DNA from: an uncultured Bacteroidota bacterium
Lineage (GTDB): Bacteria > Bacteroidota > Bacteroidia > B-17B0 > Aurantibacillaceae
DNA length: 64,000 bases
Direction of reading: 5' to 3'
NCBI GenBank assembly: GCA_937873155.1
Contig: CALMVZ010000027.1
Location: 248,001 to 312,000 of the forward strand
The notes under the pieces were generated by a model. That model had not been told where the DNA came from. It searched no databases and saw only the letters and a program-made list of their open reading frames with translations. Shown here in pieces: positions 1-8,688 of the stretch (its first letter is position 1; each line of letters opens with the position of its first letter). The translations under genes and the position numbers were made by a program.

Positions 1-1139
1 TCCTGGTAATATTCTTCCGTACCGTGCTCGTATGGTTTTTGAATACAGCGTCCTGTCGGTGTATAATATCTCGCAACAGTTAAACGCACAGCAGAACCAT
101 CAGGTAAATCGCGCTGATCCTGTACTAAACCTTTTCCAAAACTTCTTCTGCCAATAATTGTAGCGCGGTCGTTATCCTGTGTAGCTCCGGCAACGATTTC
201 ACTTGCACTCGCACTGCCTTCATCAATTAAAATCACTAAGGGATTATTTTCAAAACTTCCGCGGCTTGTTGCTTTGTAAACTTTTTTCGGATTAGCACGG
301 CCTTCCGTATAAACTATCTGCAAGCCATCCATTAAAAATTCATCGGCAATGTCAACAGCAGCTTTTAAGAACCCGCCCGGATTTCCTCTGAGATCAAGAA
401 TGAGTTTTTTCATTCCTTTTTTAGTTAAGGCATTGAAGGCACTTAAATATTCTTCATATGTTGTAGCGGCAAAACGGCTGATCTTCATATAACCAATTCC
501 CGGCCTTACCATATAAGAAATATCAATGCTGTACAGTGGGATCTCTCCGCGGGTGATCTTGAAATCGATCGGATTTTTCACACCGCTGCGTAAGATGGTC
601 ACTAAAACTTCAGAGCCTTCCGCACCACGTAATCTTTCAAACACTTCTTTGTTGCTGATCTTAATACCTGCAATTGGTTTTCCTTCTACTTTAATAATTT
701 TATCTCCGGCTTTAATTCCCAATTTATCAGATGGTCCGCCGCTTATAGGAGCAATAACACGGATAGTATCATTAATGATATTGAATTCAATGCCTATCCC
801 TTCAAAGTTTCCCTCTAATGTTTCATTCACTTGTGCAAAATCTGCAGCAGGAATATAAGAAGAGTGGGGGTCCAAACTTTGTAACATGGAGGTCACTGTT
901 TTCTCCACCAATTGTTTTTCATTGATGGTATCTACGTAATCCAGTTTAATATATTCTAAAAGGCTCGTGATCTTGGAATATGAATTACCGCTTTTTCCTT
1001 TTCCTCCCGCACCGGCATCAACACTGTTAAATGATAACCAATACCCGGCTGCTATCCCGATAACTAACACTACAGCGAAATAAAGCGGCATAAAAGGGTT
1101 GCTTTCAGGCTTTTCTTCGTTTTGGTTAAAGTCGGTCAT
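1..1139 (-). CDS. C-terminal processing peptidase (S41 family), C-terminus beyond window
   Basis: Periplasmic serine protease of the CtpA/Tsp family, anchored to the inner membrane and expected to trim or degrade envelope proteins. The 379 visible residues show a membrane segment (about 18-36), a PDZ domain (about 113-190, GIGIEF and GIKAGDKI) and the S41 core with LDLRGNPGG (about 249-257). The catalytic serine lies in GSASASE (Ser311) and the lysine 25 residues later in SFGKG (Lys336), the spacing known from E. coli Tsp. The ATG at 1139 is the only good start. The gene runs off the left edge, so total length is unknown. It is divergent from the lipoprotein gene at 1189. Confidence 0.93.
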   Translation of the reverse strand, partial: MTDFNQNEEKPESNPFMPLYFAVVLVIGIAAGYWLSFNSVDAGAGGKGKSGNSYSKITSLLEYIKLDYVDTINEKQLVEKTVTSMLQSLDPHSSYIPAADFAQVNETLEGNFEGIGIEFNIINDTIRVIAPISGGPSDKLGIKAGDKIIKVEGKPIAGIKISNKEVFERLRGAEGSEVLVTILRSGVKNPIDFKITRGEIPLYSIDISYMVRPGIGYMKISRFAATTYEEYLSAFNALTKKGMKKLILDLRGNPGGFLKAAVDIADEFLMDGLQIVYTEGRANPKKVYKATSRGSFENNPLVILIDEGSASASEIVAGATQDNDRATIIGRRSFGKGLVQDQRDLPDGSAVRLTVARYYTPTGRCIQKPYEHGTEEYYQ

Positions 1140-1153
1140 TTTTAGTAAATTTG
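1122..1153 (+). promoter_or_regulatory. Bacteroidota-type promoter for the lipoprotein gene at 1189
   Basis: A TTG at 1122-1124 is followed after 21 bases by TAAATTTG (1146-1153), matching the Bacteroidota -33/-7 pattern TTG and TAnnTTTG. It overlaps the start of the divergent protease gene. The predicted transcript would begin about 30 bases before the ATG at 1189. Confidence 0.5.
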
Positions 1154-1188
1154 TATAAAGGTAATGGTTTATAGCCAAGGCTTTACTA

Positions 1189-1641
1189 ATGTTATTTATA
1201 AAAAAAATAAAAATTTTATCACTGGTATTAATCGCGGTACTGGCGGTGGCTTGCAAGAAAAAGGCTCAGAAAGTGCAGGATAATGGCGTACCCTATACCC
1301 CGATAAACATTGTTATTTATGTTGGTGATCCTTTGAATGCACCTATACAGGTTGCCGGCGGATGGAAGTATTTTAGCGGAGGGGTAAGCGGATTGATAGT
1401 GTATTGTAAAGTGGCAAATTCAGAATTTGTGGTGTTGGACAGGACTTCCACCTATTTACCGGATGATTTTAATGCGAGGGTGAAAGTCCAGCCGGATGCT
1501 TTTACGTTGAAAGATACAATAAGCGGTTCTAAATGGCAGATCATTGATGGTGCTGTGATGAGCGGACCTGCTACTGCCCCTTTACGTTTATATCCTTATA
1601 CTTACGATTCCGGAACCGGAACTTTGAGGATCACAAATTAA
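1189..1641 (+). CDS. Small hypothetical lipoprotein
   Basis: Predicted 150-residue lipoprotein. The N-terminus has lysines, a hydrophobic stretch and a lipobox ending LAVAC at Cys22, followed by KKK, a common start for Bacteroidota lipoproteins. The rest is rich in glycine, tyrosine and beta-prone segments (VQVAGGWKYFSGGVSGLIVY), consistent with a small beta-sandwich, but no family is recognised. A promoter-like site lies just upstream. The last four bases overlap the end of gldD on the other strand, so the two genes are convergent without a terminator between them. Confidence 0.75.
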   Translation: MLFIKKIKILSLVLIAVLAVACKKKAQKVQDNGVPYTPINIVIYVGDPLNAPIQVAGGWKYFSGGVSGLIVYCKVANSEFVVLDRTSTYLPDDFNARVKVQPDAFTLKDTISGSKWQIIDGAVMSGPATAPLRLYPYTYDSGTGTLRITN

Positions 1642-2264
1642 TTTTTAACTTTTCCTGGAATTACCCCGTCTTTCCACTTGCAGGTTTGCACCATCCGTAT
1701 AATATCCTTCCGGATAAAATCGATCACAATTTTCAACGAATCAATATTGGTAACTGTATTAAAATACAAGGAACCACGCAGGAAATGTTTTGTACTATCA
1801 GTCAGATAAAATTGAACAGACGAAGCTGTATTCCCTGCAATATCATAAACCAATCCGTAAACTTTTGAACTGTCACGTATAACAACAGATTCTTCTAAAC
1901 CGGTTGCTTTTATCTGGTGACGGATAGCAAAATCGCGTGAATCTTCCAGGTAACGGTTCAGGCTTGTATCATTTACTTCTTTATAACTTAAATGTACTGT
2001 TGCTTTGAATTGCGGGAATTCTAAATTCAACCAACAGGGTTCAGCACCTTTATGTTTATCCTGTGCGATCCGGGAATAAACAGGCATCTCAAAGGTGTAA
2101 GGACAAATACTATCAAAGATCCTGTAGTTCTTTTCCGGAAAATTAATTCTGAAATAACCGCGGGGTTTTGGTGAAAAGATCTTGTCTTCATCATCACCCT
2201 CACAGGCAGTGAAGGCTCCAACAAGAACAGGAATGAATAATAGATATTTTAAATTGGATCTCAA
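1638..2264 (-). CDS. gldD: Gliding motility lipoprotein GldD
   Basis: 208-residue lipoprotein with lipobox FTAC (Cys21) and an acidic GDDED spacer. The body has the GldD pattern: PKPRGYFRINFPEKNY, a YTFEMPVYS segment, a LEFPQFKATVHLSYK segment, VYGLVYDIAGNTASSVQFYLTDS and FLRGSLYF near the C-terminus. GldD is required for gliding and for the type IX secretion apparatus in flavobacteria and is conserved in Bacteroidota that carry T9SS. It starts four bases after the end of ssb and is presumably cotranscribed with it. In many relatives gldE lies next to gldD; it is not present here. Confidence 0.9.
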   Translation of the reverse strand: MRSNLKYLLFIPVLVGAFTACEGDDEDKIFSPKPRGYFRINFPEKNYRIFDSICPYTFEMPVYSRIAQDKHKGAEPCWLNLEFPQFKATVHLSYKEVNDTSLNRYLEDSRDFAIRHQIKATGLEESVVIRDSSKVYGLVYDIAGNTASSVQFYLTDSTKHFLRGSLYFNTVTNIDSLKIVIDFIRKDIIRMVQTCKWKDGVIPGKVKN

Positions 2265-2267
2265 AAA

Positions 2268-2672
2268 TTAAAATGGCAGATCACCGCTGTCTTGTTTATC
2301 AAAAGATGTAGTTCCGCCTTCGTTACCGGTATTACCTGCATCGCGGCGTTGTAAGATCACATAAGATTCAGCAACAATTTCAGTGGTGCTGCGTTTCTGG
2401 CCCTCTTTATCGGTCCACTGGCGCGTCTGTAATTTTCCTTCAACGTAAACCTGGGTTCCTTTTTTCAGATATTTTTCAGCGCTCTCCGCTAATCCTCTCC
2501 ACATAACAATATTATGCCATTCGGTCTGATCAACACGATTTCCATTCTTATCTTTATACGAATCACTTGTAGCTAAACTGAAATTAACGCGTGCTACATT
2601 CCCTTCCAGGTATTTTAATTCAGGGTCGCGACCTAAATTCCCTATCAAAATTACTTTATTTACGCCTGCCAT
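2268..2672 (-). CDS. ssb: Single-stranded DNA-binding protein
   Basis: 134 residues, a short member of the SSB family. The N-terminus MAGVNKVILIGNLGRDPE is the canonical OB-fold start, followed by the RVNFSLATSDSYKDKNG and WHNIVMWRGLAE segments. The protein ends in an acidic tail closing with GDLPF, the tip that recruits repair and replication proteins. It binds exposed single strands during replication, recombination and repair. Its position directly before gldD is a recurrent Bacteroidota arrangement. The 137-base upstream gap to the methyltransferase gene holds no clear TAnnTTTG box. Confidence 0.96.
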   Translation of the reverse strand: MAGVNKVILIGNLGRDPELKYLEGNVARVNFSLATSDSYKDKNGNRVDQTEWHNIVMWRGLAESAEKYLKKGTQVYVEGKLQTRQWTDKEGQKRSTTEIVAESYVILQRRDAGNTGNEGGTTSFDKQDSGDLPF

Positions 2673-2791
2673 ATCTTTAGGTTTTTAATTACTACAAAGC
2701 AAATCTTTTGCCGGATGAAAAGCAAACTTTTTTATCAAACAACAATTAGAAATTAGATGCGAATGAAATAAGTAACACCGGTATCCTTGAA

Positions 2792-2810
2792 AATCTGTGT
2801 AATCCGTGGC
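2792..2810 (-). repeat. Short reiterated-word intergenic element
   Basis: The text AATCTGTGTAATCCGTGGC contains two near copies of the word AATCYGTG. It sits upstream of ssb and touches the stop codon of the methyltransferase gene. It resembles the other word-reiterated leaders in this window (12.2, 18.1, 31.5, 39.6, 41.5 and 60.6 kb). Confidence 0.4.
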
Positions 2811-3601
2811 TAGTACTTCAAAACAAAATGTTCCTTTTCTTTTTGTTCTTTGCGGAAGAAAATTATTCCTACCGAGAACAGATCTATACTTAATGTAACT
2901 TCCGGATGATCTTTGATCTCACTCCAGGCTTTCTTCATTTCATCATTCCAGTTAATGTCATCAAAAATAAAAACAGAATGGTGATGTTTTTTCTGTAAAC
3001 CTGACTTAAAATATTCTAATGTTGATTTATAGTTGTGATTTCCGTCAATGTATAAAAGATCGATCTTAGGAATTTCATTTAATAATTTAGGAAAAGCTTT
3101 TTCGAAGGTATCATTGATCAGGTAAACATTTTTCGCATTGTTTTTTTCGAATAGATTTTTTGAGAACTTTGCGAGTTCCGGGCAACCTTCCAAAGTATAA
3201 ATTGTAGAATTAGAATTCGCTTTCGATAAGTACAACGTATTTAAACCAATCGATGTTCCTAATTCTACAATGAATTGGGAATTCGTGAAATTCACAAGTT
3301 TAAAATATAATTCAGAGAATTTTTGTTTGCTGGTCCCATATCTCACCAGGTCAGATACTTTCCGTTTATTGTCTTTGAATACTTTTGATCCCGCACCAAA
3401 GTCTGTGATAGTAAGAACAGAATTATCCTTCAATAAACTTTTTCTTATATCAGCCAATGCAGTGAACTGGTAATAATCCTCATTGAAACTTTCTAAAAGC
3501 TCAGTAACGAATTTAAAAACGAATGGGGAATGGATTCCATGAGACGATTTCGCGACCAGCCGGTACTTTAAGTATGAATTGATATTACTTAGTTTGTTCA
3601 T
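2810..3601 (-). CDS. Class I SAM-dependent methyltransferase
   Basis: 263 residues. A nucleotide-binding motif I is visible as FIVELGTSIGLNTLYLS (about 110-126), followed by an acidic residue in YTLEG (motif II) and the LLYIDGNHNY segment (about 182-191), typical of O-methyltransferase-like Rossmann proteins. The N-terminal SSHGIHSPFVFKFV motif marks a Bacteroidota-specific subgroup often annotated only as class I methyltransferase. Substrate is unknown. The start codon overlaps the end of the upstream HTTM gene by 17 bases, indicating translational coupling. Confidence 0.8.
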   Translation of the reverse strand: MNKLSNINSYLKYRLVAKSSHGIHSPFVFKFVTELLESFNEDYYQFTALADIRKSLLKDNSVLTITDFGAGSKVFKDNKRKVSDLVRYGTSKQKFSELYFKLVNFTNSQFIVELGTSIGLNTLYLSKANSNSTIYTLEGCPELAKFSKNLFEKNNAKNVYLINDTFEKAFPKLLNEIPKIDLLYIDGNHNYKSTLEYFKSGLQKKHHHSVFIFDDINWNDEMKKAWSEIKDHPEVTLSIDLFSVGIIFFRKEQKEKEHFVLKY

Positions 3602-5045
3602 TCTCGTAACACAAACAAGTGTTCTGTTCTTTTAATGGTGCGGTCTTATAATCCGGTAAACTCTCTTCCAGCACAAATATAACATCAAGTCCTTCTATTT
3701 TATTTTCCGGATGTTTTTTATTCCACTCCCTGATCAGGTATTTGCAATAATAAGGCCGCATGAAATTATAATTATTGTTCTGGTAATTCTCCGCGAATTT
3801 CCGCCAGCGGTCACTCGGATACATTTTATCTATGTCTTTTGGTTTTGTAAGATCCATCTGGGGTTTATTGTTATAGATATCCCACACCGAATCATTTGCT
3901 TTAAAACCTTTGTAAATGTACCAGCCATCTGTTTTATAAACGTTAGGCGAGAACATGCCCCAGTATTGTTCCAGTTTTAAAACATTAGTTACATACTGCG
4001 CCCGGTCGTCTAACACATATCTGAAAGATGGAATATATCCTAAATTAAAGAACAGGCAGAAGCCGATGAGTAAAACAAAGAAAGCGTTCTTTGCATATTT
4101 TAAACCAGTTGGTAAAGTAGCTTCATAAAATCCTTCTGATAAAGCGGCTCTTATTGGCCCGATCTTATTATCGATACGATCCATAAAAGAGGATGGCATC
4201 AAACCTAAACAACCGGCAATACTTATAGCAAAAAATAATCCGACATATATAGTAGATGCAATCCCGAGATGTAAAATAATAATTGAGGAAACGATCAGCC
4301 CCCTGAATTTTTTTGTAGTGAAGGGAAGCAAAAGTAAAATGGGAACCAATAACTCAAAATAATAGAACACTAAAAAAGTAAGTACTTTCATTAAGGTTGG
4401 AAATTGATATAACCAATCGCCGATACCAACTTTTAATTGATCTAAACTTAAGGCGTAATATAAAGCTGTTCCTTCTGTTCTCCATTCAGGTGACGATTTT
4501 TGGATAGCAGAAAAAATGTAAACTGAAGCAATAAGTATCAGATACCCTAAAGAAGACAGTGAGAAATAATGCTTTACGATTGGAATACTTTTTTTTGAAT
4601 CTGCAGAATAAAAATAACCCCAGGGCATGAAGATCCCGAAGAAAAGGACCAAGCGTAAAAGATCATCACCACTTTGCTGAATGAAAGGATTTCTGTTCTG
4701 AAGTGATACTAAAAAGATCCACGACAAAACAGTGAATAAACGTGTTCTGTAACCTAAGATCAAAAAGAATGTAATAAAACCATGAATACAAAATAAGAAC
4801 GATTGGTATGCGAAAGAATCATTTAAATAATGGAGCGACCAGCGTAACGGCTTCGAATCAAATTCCAGTAACAGAGAAACAGGAAGCACGCCCTGATCTG
4901 TATAATGCGCGGTTAATGAAGAAGCACGGATGATAAGATCACTTAAGATAACAACCCCGATCGCAATACGCATTAATGCCAGCGCCCTCAGATCGACCTT
5001 ATATTGGTCTTTAATGAACTCTGATATTTTGGCGAGGAGGTGCAA
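3585..5045 (-). CDS. HTTM-domain integral membrane protein
   Basis: 486 residues with many membrane helices. The N-terminal LRALALMRIAIGVVILSDLIIRA and the following DQGVLPVSLL and RNPFIQQSGDDLLRLVLFFGIFMPWG segments match the HTTM (horizontally transferred transmembrane) domain, related to the membrane part of vitamin K-dependent gamma-carboxylase. The C-terminal 150 residues are soluble and rich in W and Y (QYWGMFSPNVYKTDGWYIY). Whether bacterial members carboxylate anything is unknown. It is the first gene of a two-gene unit with the methyltransferase, and a terminator for the preceding gene lies just upstream. Confidence 0.82.
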   Translation of the reverse strand: MHLLAKISEFIKDQYKVDLRALALMRIAIGVVILSDLIIRASSLTAHYTDQGVLPVSLLLEFDSKPLRWSLHYLNDSFAYQSFLFCIHGFITFFLILGYRTRLFTVLSWIFLVSLQNRNPFIQQSGDDLLRLVLFFGIFMPWGYFYSADSKKSIPIVKHYFSLSSLGYLILIASVYIFSAIQKSSPEWRTEGTALYYALSLDQLKVGIGDWLYQFPTLMKVLTFLVFYYFELLVPILLLLPFTTKKFRGLIVSSIIILHLGIASTIYVGLFFAISIAGCLGLMPSSFMDRIDNKIGPIRAALSEGFYEATLPTGLKYAKNAFFVLLIGFCLFFNLGYIPSFRYVLDDRAQYVTNVLKLEQYWGMFSPNVYKTDGWYIYKGFKANDSVWDIYNNKPQMDLTKPKDIDKMYPSDRWRKFAENYQNNNYNFMRPYYCKYLIREWNKKHPENKIEGLDVIFVLEESLPDYKTAPLKEQNTCLCYENEQTK

Positions 5046-5057
5046 TGGTACAAAAAT

Positions 5058-5088
5058 AAAAAGGCTTCCGTTTTTCGGAAGCCTTTTT
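5058..5088 (-). terminator. Rho-independent terminator
   Basis: Perfect hairpin: GGCTTCCG (5063-5070), loop of five T, CGGAAGCC (5076-5083), flanked by A5 and T5. On the minus strand it ends the lipoprotein gene whose stop is at 5108 and lies before the HTTM start at 5045. Being symmetrical, it could act in both directions. Confidence 0.85.
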
Positions 5089-5107
5089 GATAAATATCAT
5101 TAAAATA

Positions 5108-5656
5108 TTAACCGCAGCTTAAAGTTCCCGTTACGCTAACAACAGGGAATAAATAATTGTACTGTAAGCATTGGATGTTATTAAATGTTGCTGCCCAACC
5201 GGCTGTAGTTGTATAAGTTGTTAAAGATCCTGATTTAGAATACCAGGTAATGCCATCAGGTTGCCCCGGAGCATTATAAATTGTCATACGTGCCTGACCG
5301 CCGCTAGGAAGACCTGAAGTTAATGCGTAAGTACCCACTAACATAGTTGCACCGCCAAATTTGATCTGAACTTGTGTTGCCCCAAGGTAACCTGTCATTG
5401 TCATCGGAGTTGTTAAACAATTCTCTTCTAACCATCCTCCTCCGCCAACCGCTAAAGCGCTGTTTGCAGTTGCAGGGTTAGTTACAGTTTGAGTACCTGT
5501 TACAGTAACTGCATTGATATTAGGATTTGCACCTGTACCTGTAGACTGGTTCTTATAAGTAGGGGTGATGTTATTGTTGTTCTTGTCTTTACAAGAAACG
5601 ATAATAAGACCACTTAAACCTAAAGTAAGAAGTGCGGGTATAAAGATTTTTTTCAT
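5108..5656 (-). CDS. Hypothetical lipoprotein (paralogue of the next gene)
   Basis: 182 residues from the ATG at 5656. A longer frame opens at 5722, but only the internal methionine gives a proper signal peptide, MKKIFIPALL with lipobox IIVSC (Cys22). After the lipobox comes an Asn-rich spacer and ITPTY.NQSTGTGANPNI, a segment shared with the small gene at 5763-5972. The C-terminal 110 residues are glycine/threonine-rich and beta-prone, with two or three cysteines. No known family is recognised. It is followed by a strong terminator. Confidence 0.7.
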   Translation of the reverse strand: MKKIFIPALLTLGLSGLIIVSCKDKNNNNITPTYKNQSTGTGANPNINAVTVTGTQTVTNPATANSALAVGGGGWLEENCLTTPMTMTGYLGATQVQIKFGGATMLVGTYALTSGLPSGGQARMTIYNAPGQPDGITWYSKSGSLTTYTTTAGWAATFNNIQCLQYNYLFPVVSVTGTLSCG

Positions 5657-5762
5657 GGTTACAAGAATTTGATACTCAAATATAGCCATTTTACCCGTTT
5701 TGAGCAAACTATGCTTTAACAAATGAGTGAACAGGGATTTAGATTTAGGGAAATCAGGGGTT

Positions 5763-5972
5763 TTAAGGTTGTTTATGATCTGAATTCTGTGAAGTTGAAG
5801 TAATTAATGTAGTTGGCTTTTTAACCATTTTGATATTCGGATTAGCCCCGGTACCGGTTGATTCGCTACGATAAGTTGGTGTGATACTATCATTCTTTTT
5901 TTCCTTGCAGGAAATGAAGACAAGTCCAAGAGATCCGATTATCAATAGGGCCGGAACAATAATTTTTTTCAT
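5763..5972 (-). CDS. Very short lipoprotein, truncated paralogue of the 5108 gene
   Basis: 69 residues from the ATG at 5972. The signal peptide MKKIIVPALL with Cys22 and the segment ITPTY.SESTGTGANPNI closely match the neighbouring lipoprotein, but the sequence then diverges and stops after about 25 residues, with none of the beta-rich C-terminal domain. It is either a decayed tandem duplicate or a minimal lipopeptide still expressed. It lies about 100 bases before its paralogue in the same orientation. Confidence 0.55.
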   Translation of the reverse strand: MKKIIVPALLIIGSLGLVFISCKEKKNDSITPTYRSESTGTGANPNIKMVKKPTTLITSTSQNSDHKQP

Positions 5973-6075
5973 AATTAGGAGGTTTAGTTTATCCAAATAT
6001 ATATTGGAGAATCAAGAAAATGGGTGCCAATGAGTGAACTTGGATCTAGACTTATTAAAGAGATTGTTTTGGTAT

Positions 6076-7218
6076 TTACCCCTTCAATCCAACACTAGGC
6101 CTGTAACGGTCTTCCTGGTATAGATCATAGAGGTCCTGAAGGGTTTTTAAGACGTTTTTCGGGCCTATTTCATCGCTCCACTTTAACAAGCCTTTCGGGT
6201 AATTTACACCCTTTGTCATTGCGAGGTCTATGTCTGCTTTGGAGGCAATTTGATAATAATGGGTATCCACCGCTTCATTGATCAGCATCGCTAAAATGCG
6301 GTTAAAAACAAGCTTTCCTAAAGCTTCATCTTTCTTTGGTTCAGGCAGGCTTGAACCTTCTGCATAATTGTAAAAACCACGTCCGCTTTTCCTCCCTAAA
6401 AAACCTGCTTCTAATAAACGCTTTTGAGATAAAGCCGGTTTAAAACGCGGATCGAAATAGAATTGTTTCCAGACAGTTTCTGTCACCACGTAATTTACAT
6501 CATGTCCGATCAGGTCCATTAATTCAAACGGCCCCATTTTAAAACCACCGAATTCTTTCATGGCCCAGTCAATGGTTGGCATATCGGCAATACCTTCTTC
6601 ATAAATGCGTAAGGCTTCGCTGTAAAAAGGACGGGCCACACGGTTCACGATAAAACCGGGGGTGTCTTTCGCGATCACGGTTACTTTTCCCCAACCGTCA
6701 ATTAATTTTTTTATTTCGCCCGCTAAATTTCCTGCCGTTGCAATGCCGGGAATAATTTCCACTAACGGCATCAGCGTTGCAGGATTGAAAAAATGGACCC
6801 CTAAAACTCTCTCAGGTTTTGCACAAGCAGACGCAATGGATGTGATAGATAATGATGAGGTGTTACTTGATAAAACACAATCCGTGCCAACAATTTTTTC
6901 AAGATCTGAAAATACTTTTTGCTTGACCTCCAAATTCTCAATGATGGCTTCAATAGCTAAATTACATTTTGCAAATGCATTCAGATCAGAAACAAAATTT
7001 ATATTCTTTGAGATGCTTTGTGATTGATCAGCAGCGATCTTTTGTTTCTCTACTAATTTCGCCAACGATGCTTTTAAATTTGCAGCAGCTTTCTCAAGTG
7101 ACTTGGAATTGTTATCGTAAACAAGAACTGTATGTCCGGCTGTAGCGGCAACCTGTGCAATGCCTGCACCCATCGCGCCCGAACCAATTACACCAATAAC
7201 TGAATTTTGTGAGAACAT
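6076..7218 (-). CDS. 3-hydroxyacyl-CoA dehydrogenase, NAD-dependent
   Basis: 380 residues. The N-terminal Rossmann domain starts IGVIGSGAMGAGIAQVAATAGH (GxGxxG at about 12-17) with the family SSNTSSLSI segment and catalytic histidine in VLGVHFFNPA (His142). The substrate domain has DTPGFIVNRVARPFYSEALRI. A second, shorter C-terminal helical domain (about 295-380, INEAVDTHYYQIASKADIDLAMTKGVNYPKG) resembles PaaH-type enzymes with a duplicated 3HCDH domain. It oxidises 3-hydroxyacyl-CoA to 3-ketoacyl-CoA in beta-oxidation or aromatic degradation; which one cannot be decided here. Three bases separate it from the upstream T9SS gene. Confidence 0.93.
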   Translation of the reverse strand: MFSQNSVIGVIGSGAMGAGIAQVAATAGHTVLVYDNNSKSLEKAAANLKASLAKLVEKQKIAADQSQSISKNINFVSDLNAFAKCNLAIEAIIENLEVKQKVFSDLEKIVGTDCVLSSNTSSLSITSIASACAKPERVLGVHFFNPATLMPLVEIIPGIATAGNLAGEIKKLIDGWGKVTVIAKDTPGFIVNRVARPFYSEALRIYEEGIADMPTIDWAMKEFGGFKMGPFELMDLIGHDVNYVVTETVWKQFYFDPRFKPALSQKRLLEAGFLGRKSGRGFYNYAEGSSLPEPKKDEALGKLVFNRILAMLINEAVDTHYYQIASKADIDLAMTKGVNYPKGLLKWSDEIGPKNVLKTLQDLYDLYQEDRYRPSVGLKG

Positions 7219-7221
7219 AGA

Positions 7222-8649
7222 TTACTTAGTGATAATGATCTTTTCCTGGAATTGTTTTTCTCCGGCTTTAATAAGCACAAGGTAACTTCCGCTTGCCAGG
7301 TTTGTAACATCGATTTTTTTGAAAGTTATAGGTAAAGAACAATCATTGAGGTTGCTTTCCGTATGAACTAACTGTCCTAACATATCTGTAATGTCAACCG
7401 AATAATACTGTGCATCCGGGTTAGCGAAAGAAATATTCAGATCGTTCTTTGCAGGATTCGGAAAAACATTTGCATTCAATACTATTGGATTTTCCGGTAT
7501 CTCAACACTTGTCAATGTAGTTCTCACAAAGAAAAAACCATTTTGCATATCATTCATAATGATAGTTCCGCTTGGTAAATATGGATAAGCTCCCCAATTA
7601 CCACGATAGGAAGAAGGACCATAATTATTCGAGAAATTCGCACCGCCCTGCGGATAACTGTCGAAATAACCCGCAACAAAAGGAGCGTTAGGATTTGAGA
7701 TATCGTAAAGGATCAACCCATCCTGGTAACACGATACAAAAGCCCATTTATTTCCCATCACATAAGGATTGTGCCCAACAAATTCAATATTTGAATTCGG
7801 TTCAACAGTACTCGACATAATGATGTTACTTAAATTACTGACATCAGCAACTTTGATACAAGCGCCTGTTGGCACTTCATCGCAGAACACAAGTGTATTC
7901 CCGTTATTGGTGATCCAGCTTGCGTGATTGTAACCTGCATCAGGGTAACTTGTCAGCGACCCGAGTGCAGTGAACGTATTAGTTGCGCCATCAAATTTAA
8001 AAACATGTAATCCCTGCCAGCCGGCAGATGCGTAAACGGTATCATTGCGAACGAACATATCATGCACATAATTGATCGAAGGATAATCATCCGATAAAGT
8101 TCTCAATAGTAAAGGCGCCGTCGGTGTTGCCAAACTGTAAACACACATATTAGATAGTACAGCGCTTGAAGAGCTTTGTCCGCCTACATACAATTTATTT
8201 CCATCAATGAAACAGGTATGCCCCCGTTCAAATAACAGGTTGTCATCTTTCACCACATGAACCGAATCGGGTAAATATGACATGTCGATGATCTGGAATG
8301 TATTCGGAGGAGAATCATCACTCACGATGTAACAATAATTCTGGTAGGTCTTTAATTCACGCCAGGTACAACCGGTACGAGGATTATTAACAGAATCACA
8401 AATTACCGGAACTAAAGGATTGGTAATATCTACGAAATAAGTTTTATTACTGGCACCAATGATCGCGTATTCTTTACTCTTTGAAGTTTGCACCCATCCC
8501 CAGCAACCGGAATATTTACGTCCATCTGCCCCGGTATTATCGTTGTTCGGATCCATTGCACTTAGCAATGTGAAATTCAGTGATGGATAAGTTTGCGCAA
8601 AAGCGAAGGCACAGAATAGAAAAGACAAAAGAGTAAATTTCAACCTCAT
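7222..8649 (-). CDS. Choice-of-anchor B family protein with T9SS sorting domain
   Basis: 475 residues, secreted. A signal peptide ending AFAQ is followed by LVIVD-like beta-propeller repeats (YFVDITNP, FQIIDMSYLPDSVHVV, LILYDISNPNAPFVAGYFDSYP), the hallmark of choice-of-anchor B proteins. Residues from about 390 on form a type A T9SS C-terminal domain: NVFPNPAKNDLNISF, a DITDMLGQLV strand and LASGSYLVLI, ending KIIITK. The protein is expected on the cell surface or released, with unknown ligand. A TATATTTG box 17 bases upstream of the ATG is a likely promoter element. Confidence 0.9.
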   Translation of the reverse strand: MRLKFTLLSFLFCAFAFAQTYPSLNFTLLSAMDPNNDNTGADGRKYSGCWGWVQTSKSKEYAIIGASNKTYFVDITNPLVPVICDSVNNPRTGCTWRELKTYQNYCYIVSDDSPPNTFQIIDMSYLPDSVHVVKDDNLLFERGHTCFIDGNKLYVGGQSSSSAVLSNMCVYSLATPTAPLLLRTLSDDYPSINYVHDMFVRNDTVYASAGWQGLHVFKFDGATNTFTALGSLTSYPDAGYNHASWITNNGNTLVFCDEVPTGACIKVADVSNLSNIIMSSTVEPNSNIEFVGHNPYVMGNKWAFVSCYQDGLILYDISNPNAPFVAGYFDSYPQGGANFSNNYGPSSYRGNWGAYPYLPSGTIIMNDMQNGFFFVRTTLTSVEIPENPIVLNANVFPNPAKNDLNISFANPDAQYYSVDITDMLGQLVHTESNLNDCSLPITFKKIDVTNLASGSYLVLIKAGEKQFQEKIIITK

Positions 8650-8665
8650 TGTAAAAGCGTTTAAA

Positions 8666-8673
8666 CAAATATA
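8666..8673 (-). promoter_or_regulatory. -7 box (TATATTTG) of the choice-of-anchor B gene
   Basis: On the minus strand TATATTTG fits TAnnTTTG and lies 17 bases before the ATG at 8649. No convincing -33 TTG was found at the right spacing. Confidence 0.4.
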
Positions 8674-8688
8674 AGAATTTTAGGCGGA

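Noticed and set aside
526-858. Open frame antisense to the S41 protease
   Set aside because: Complement of a well-supported protease gene; no own start context or family.
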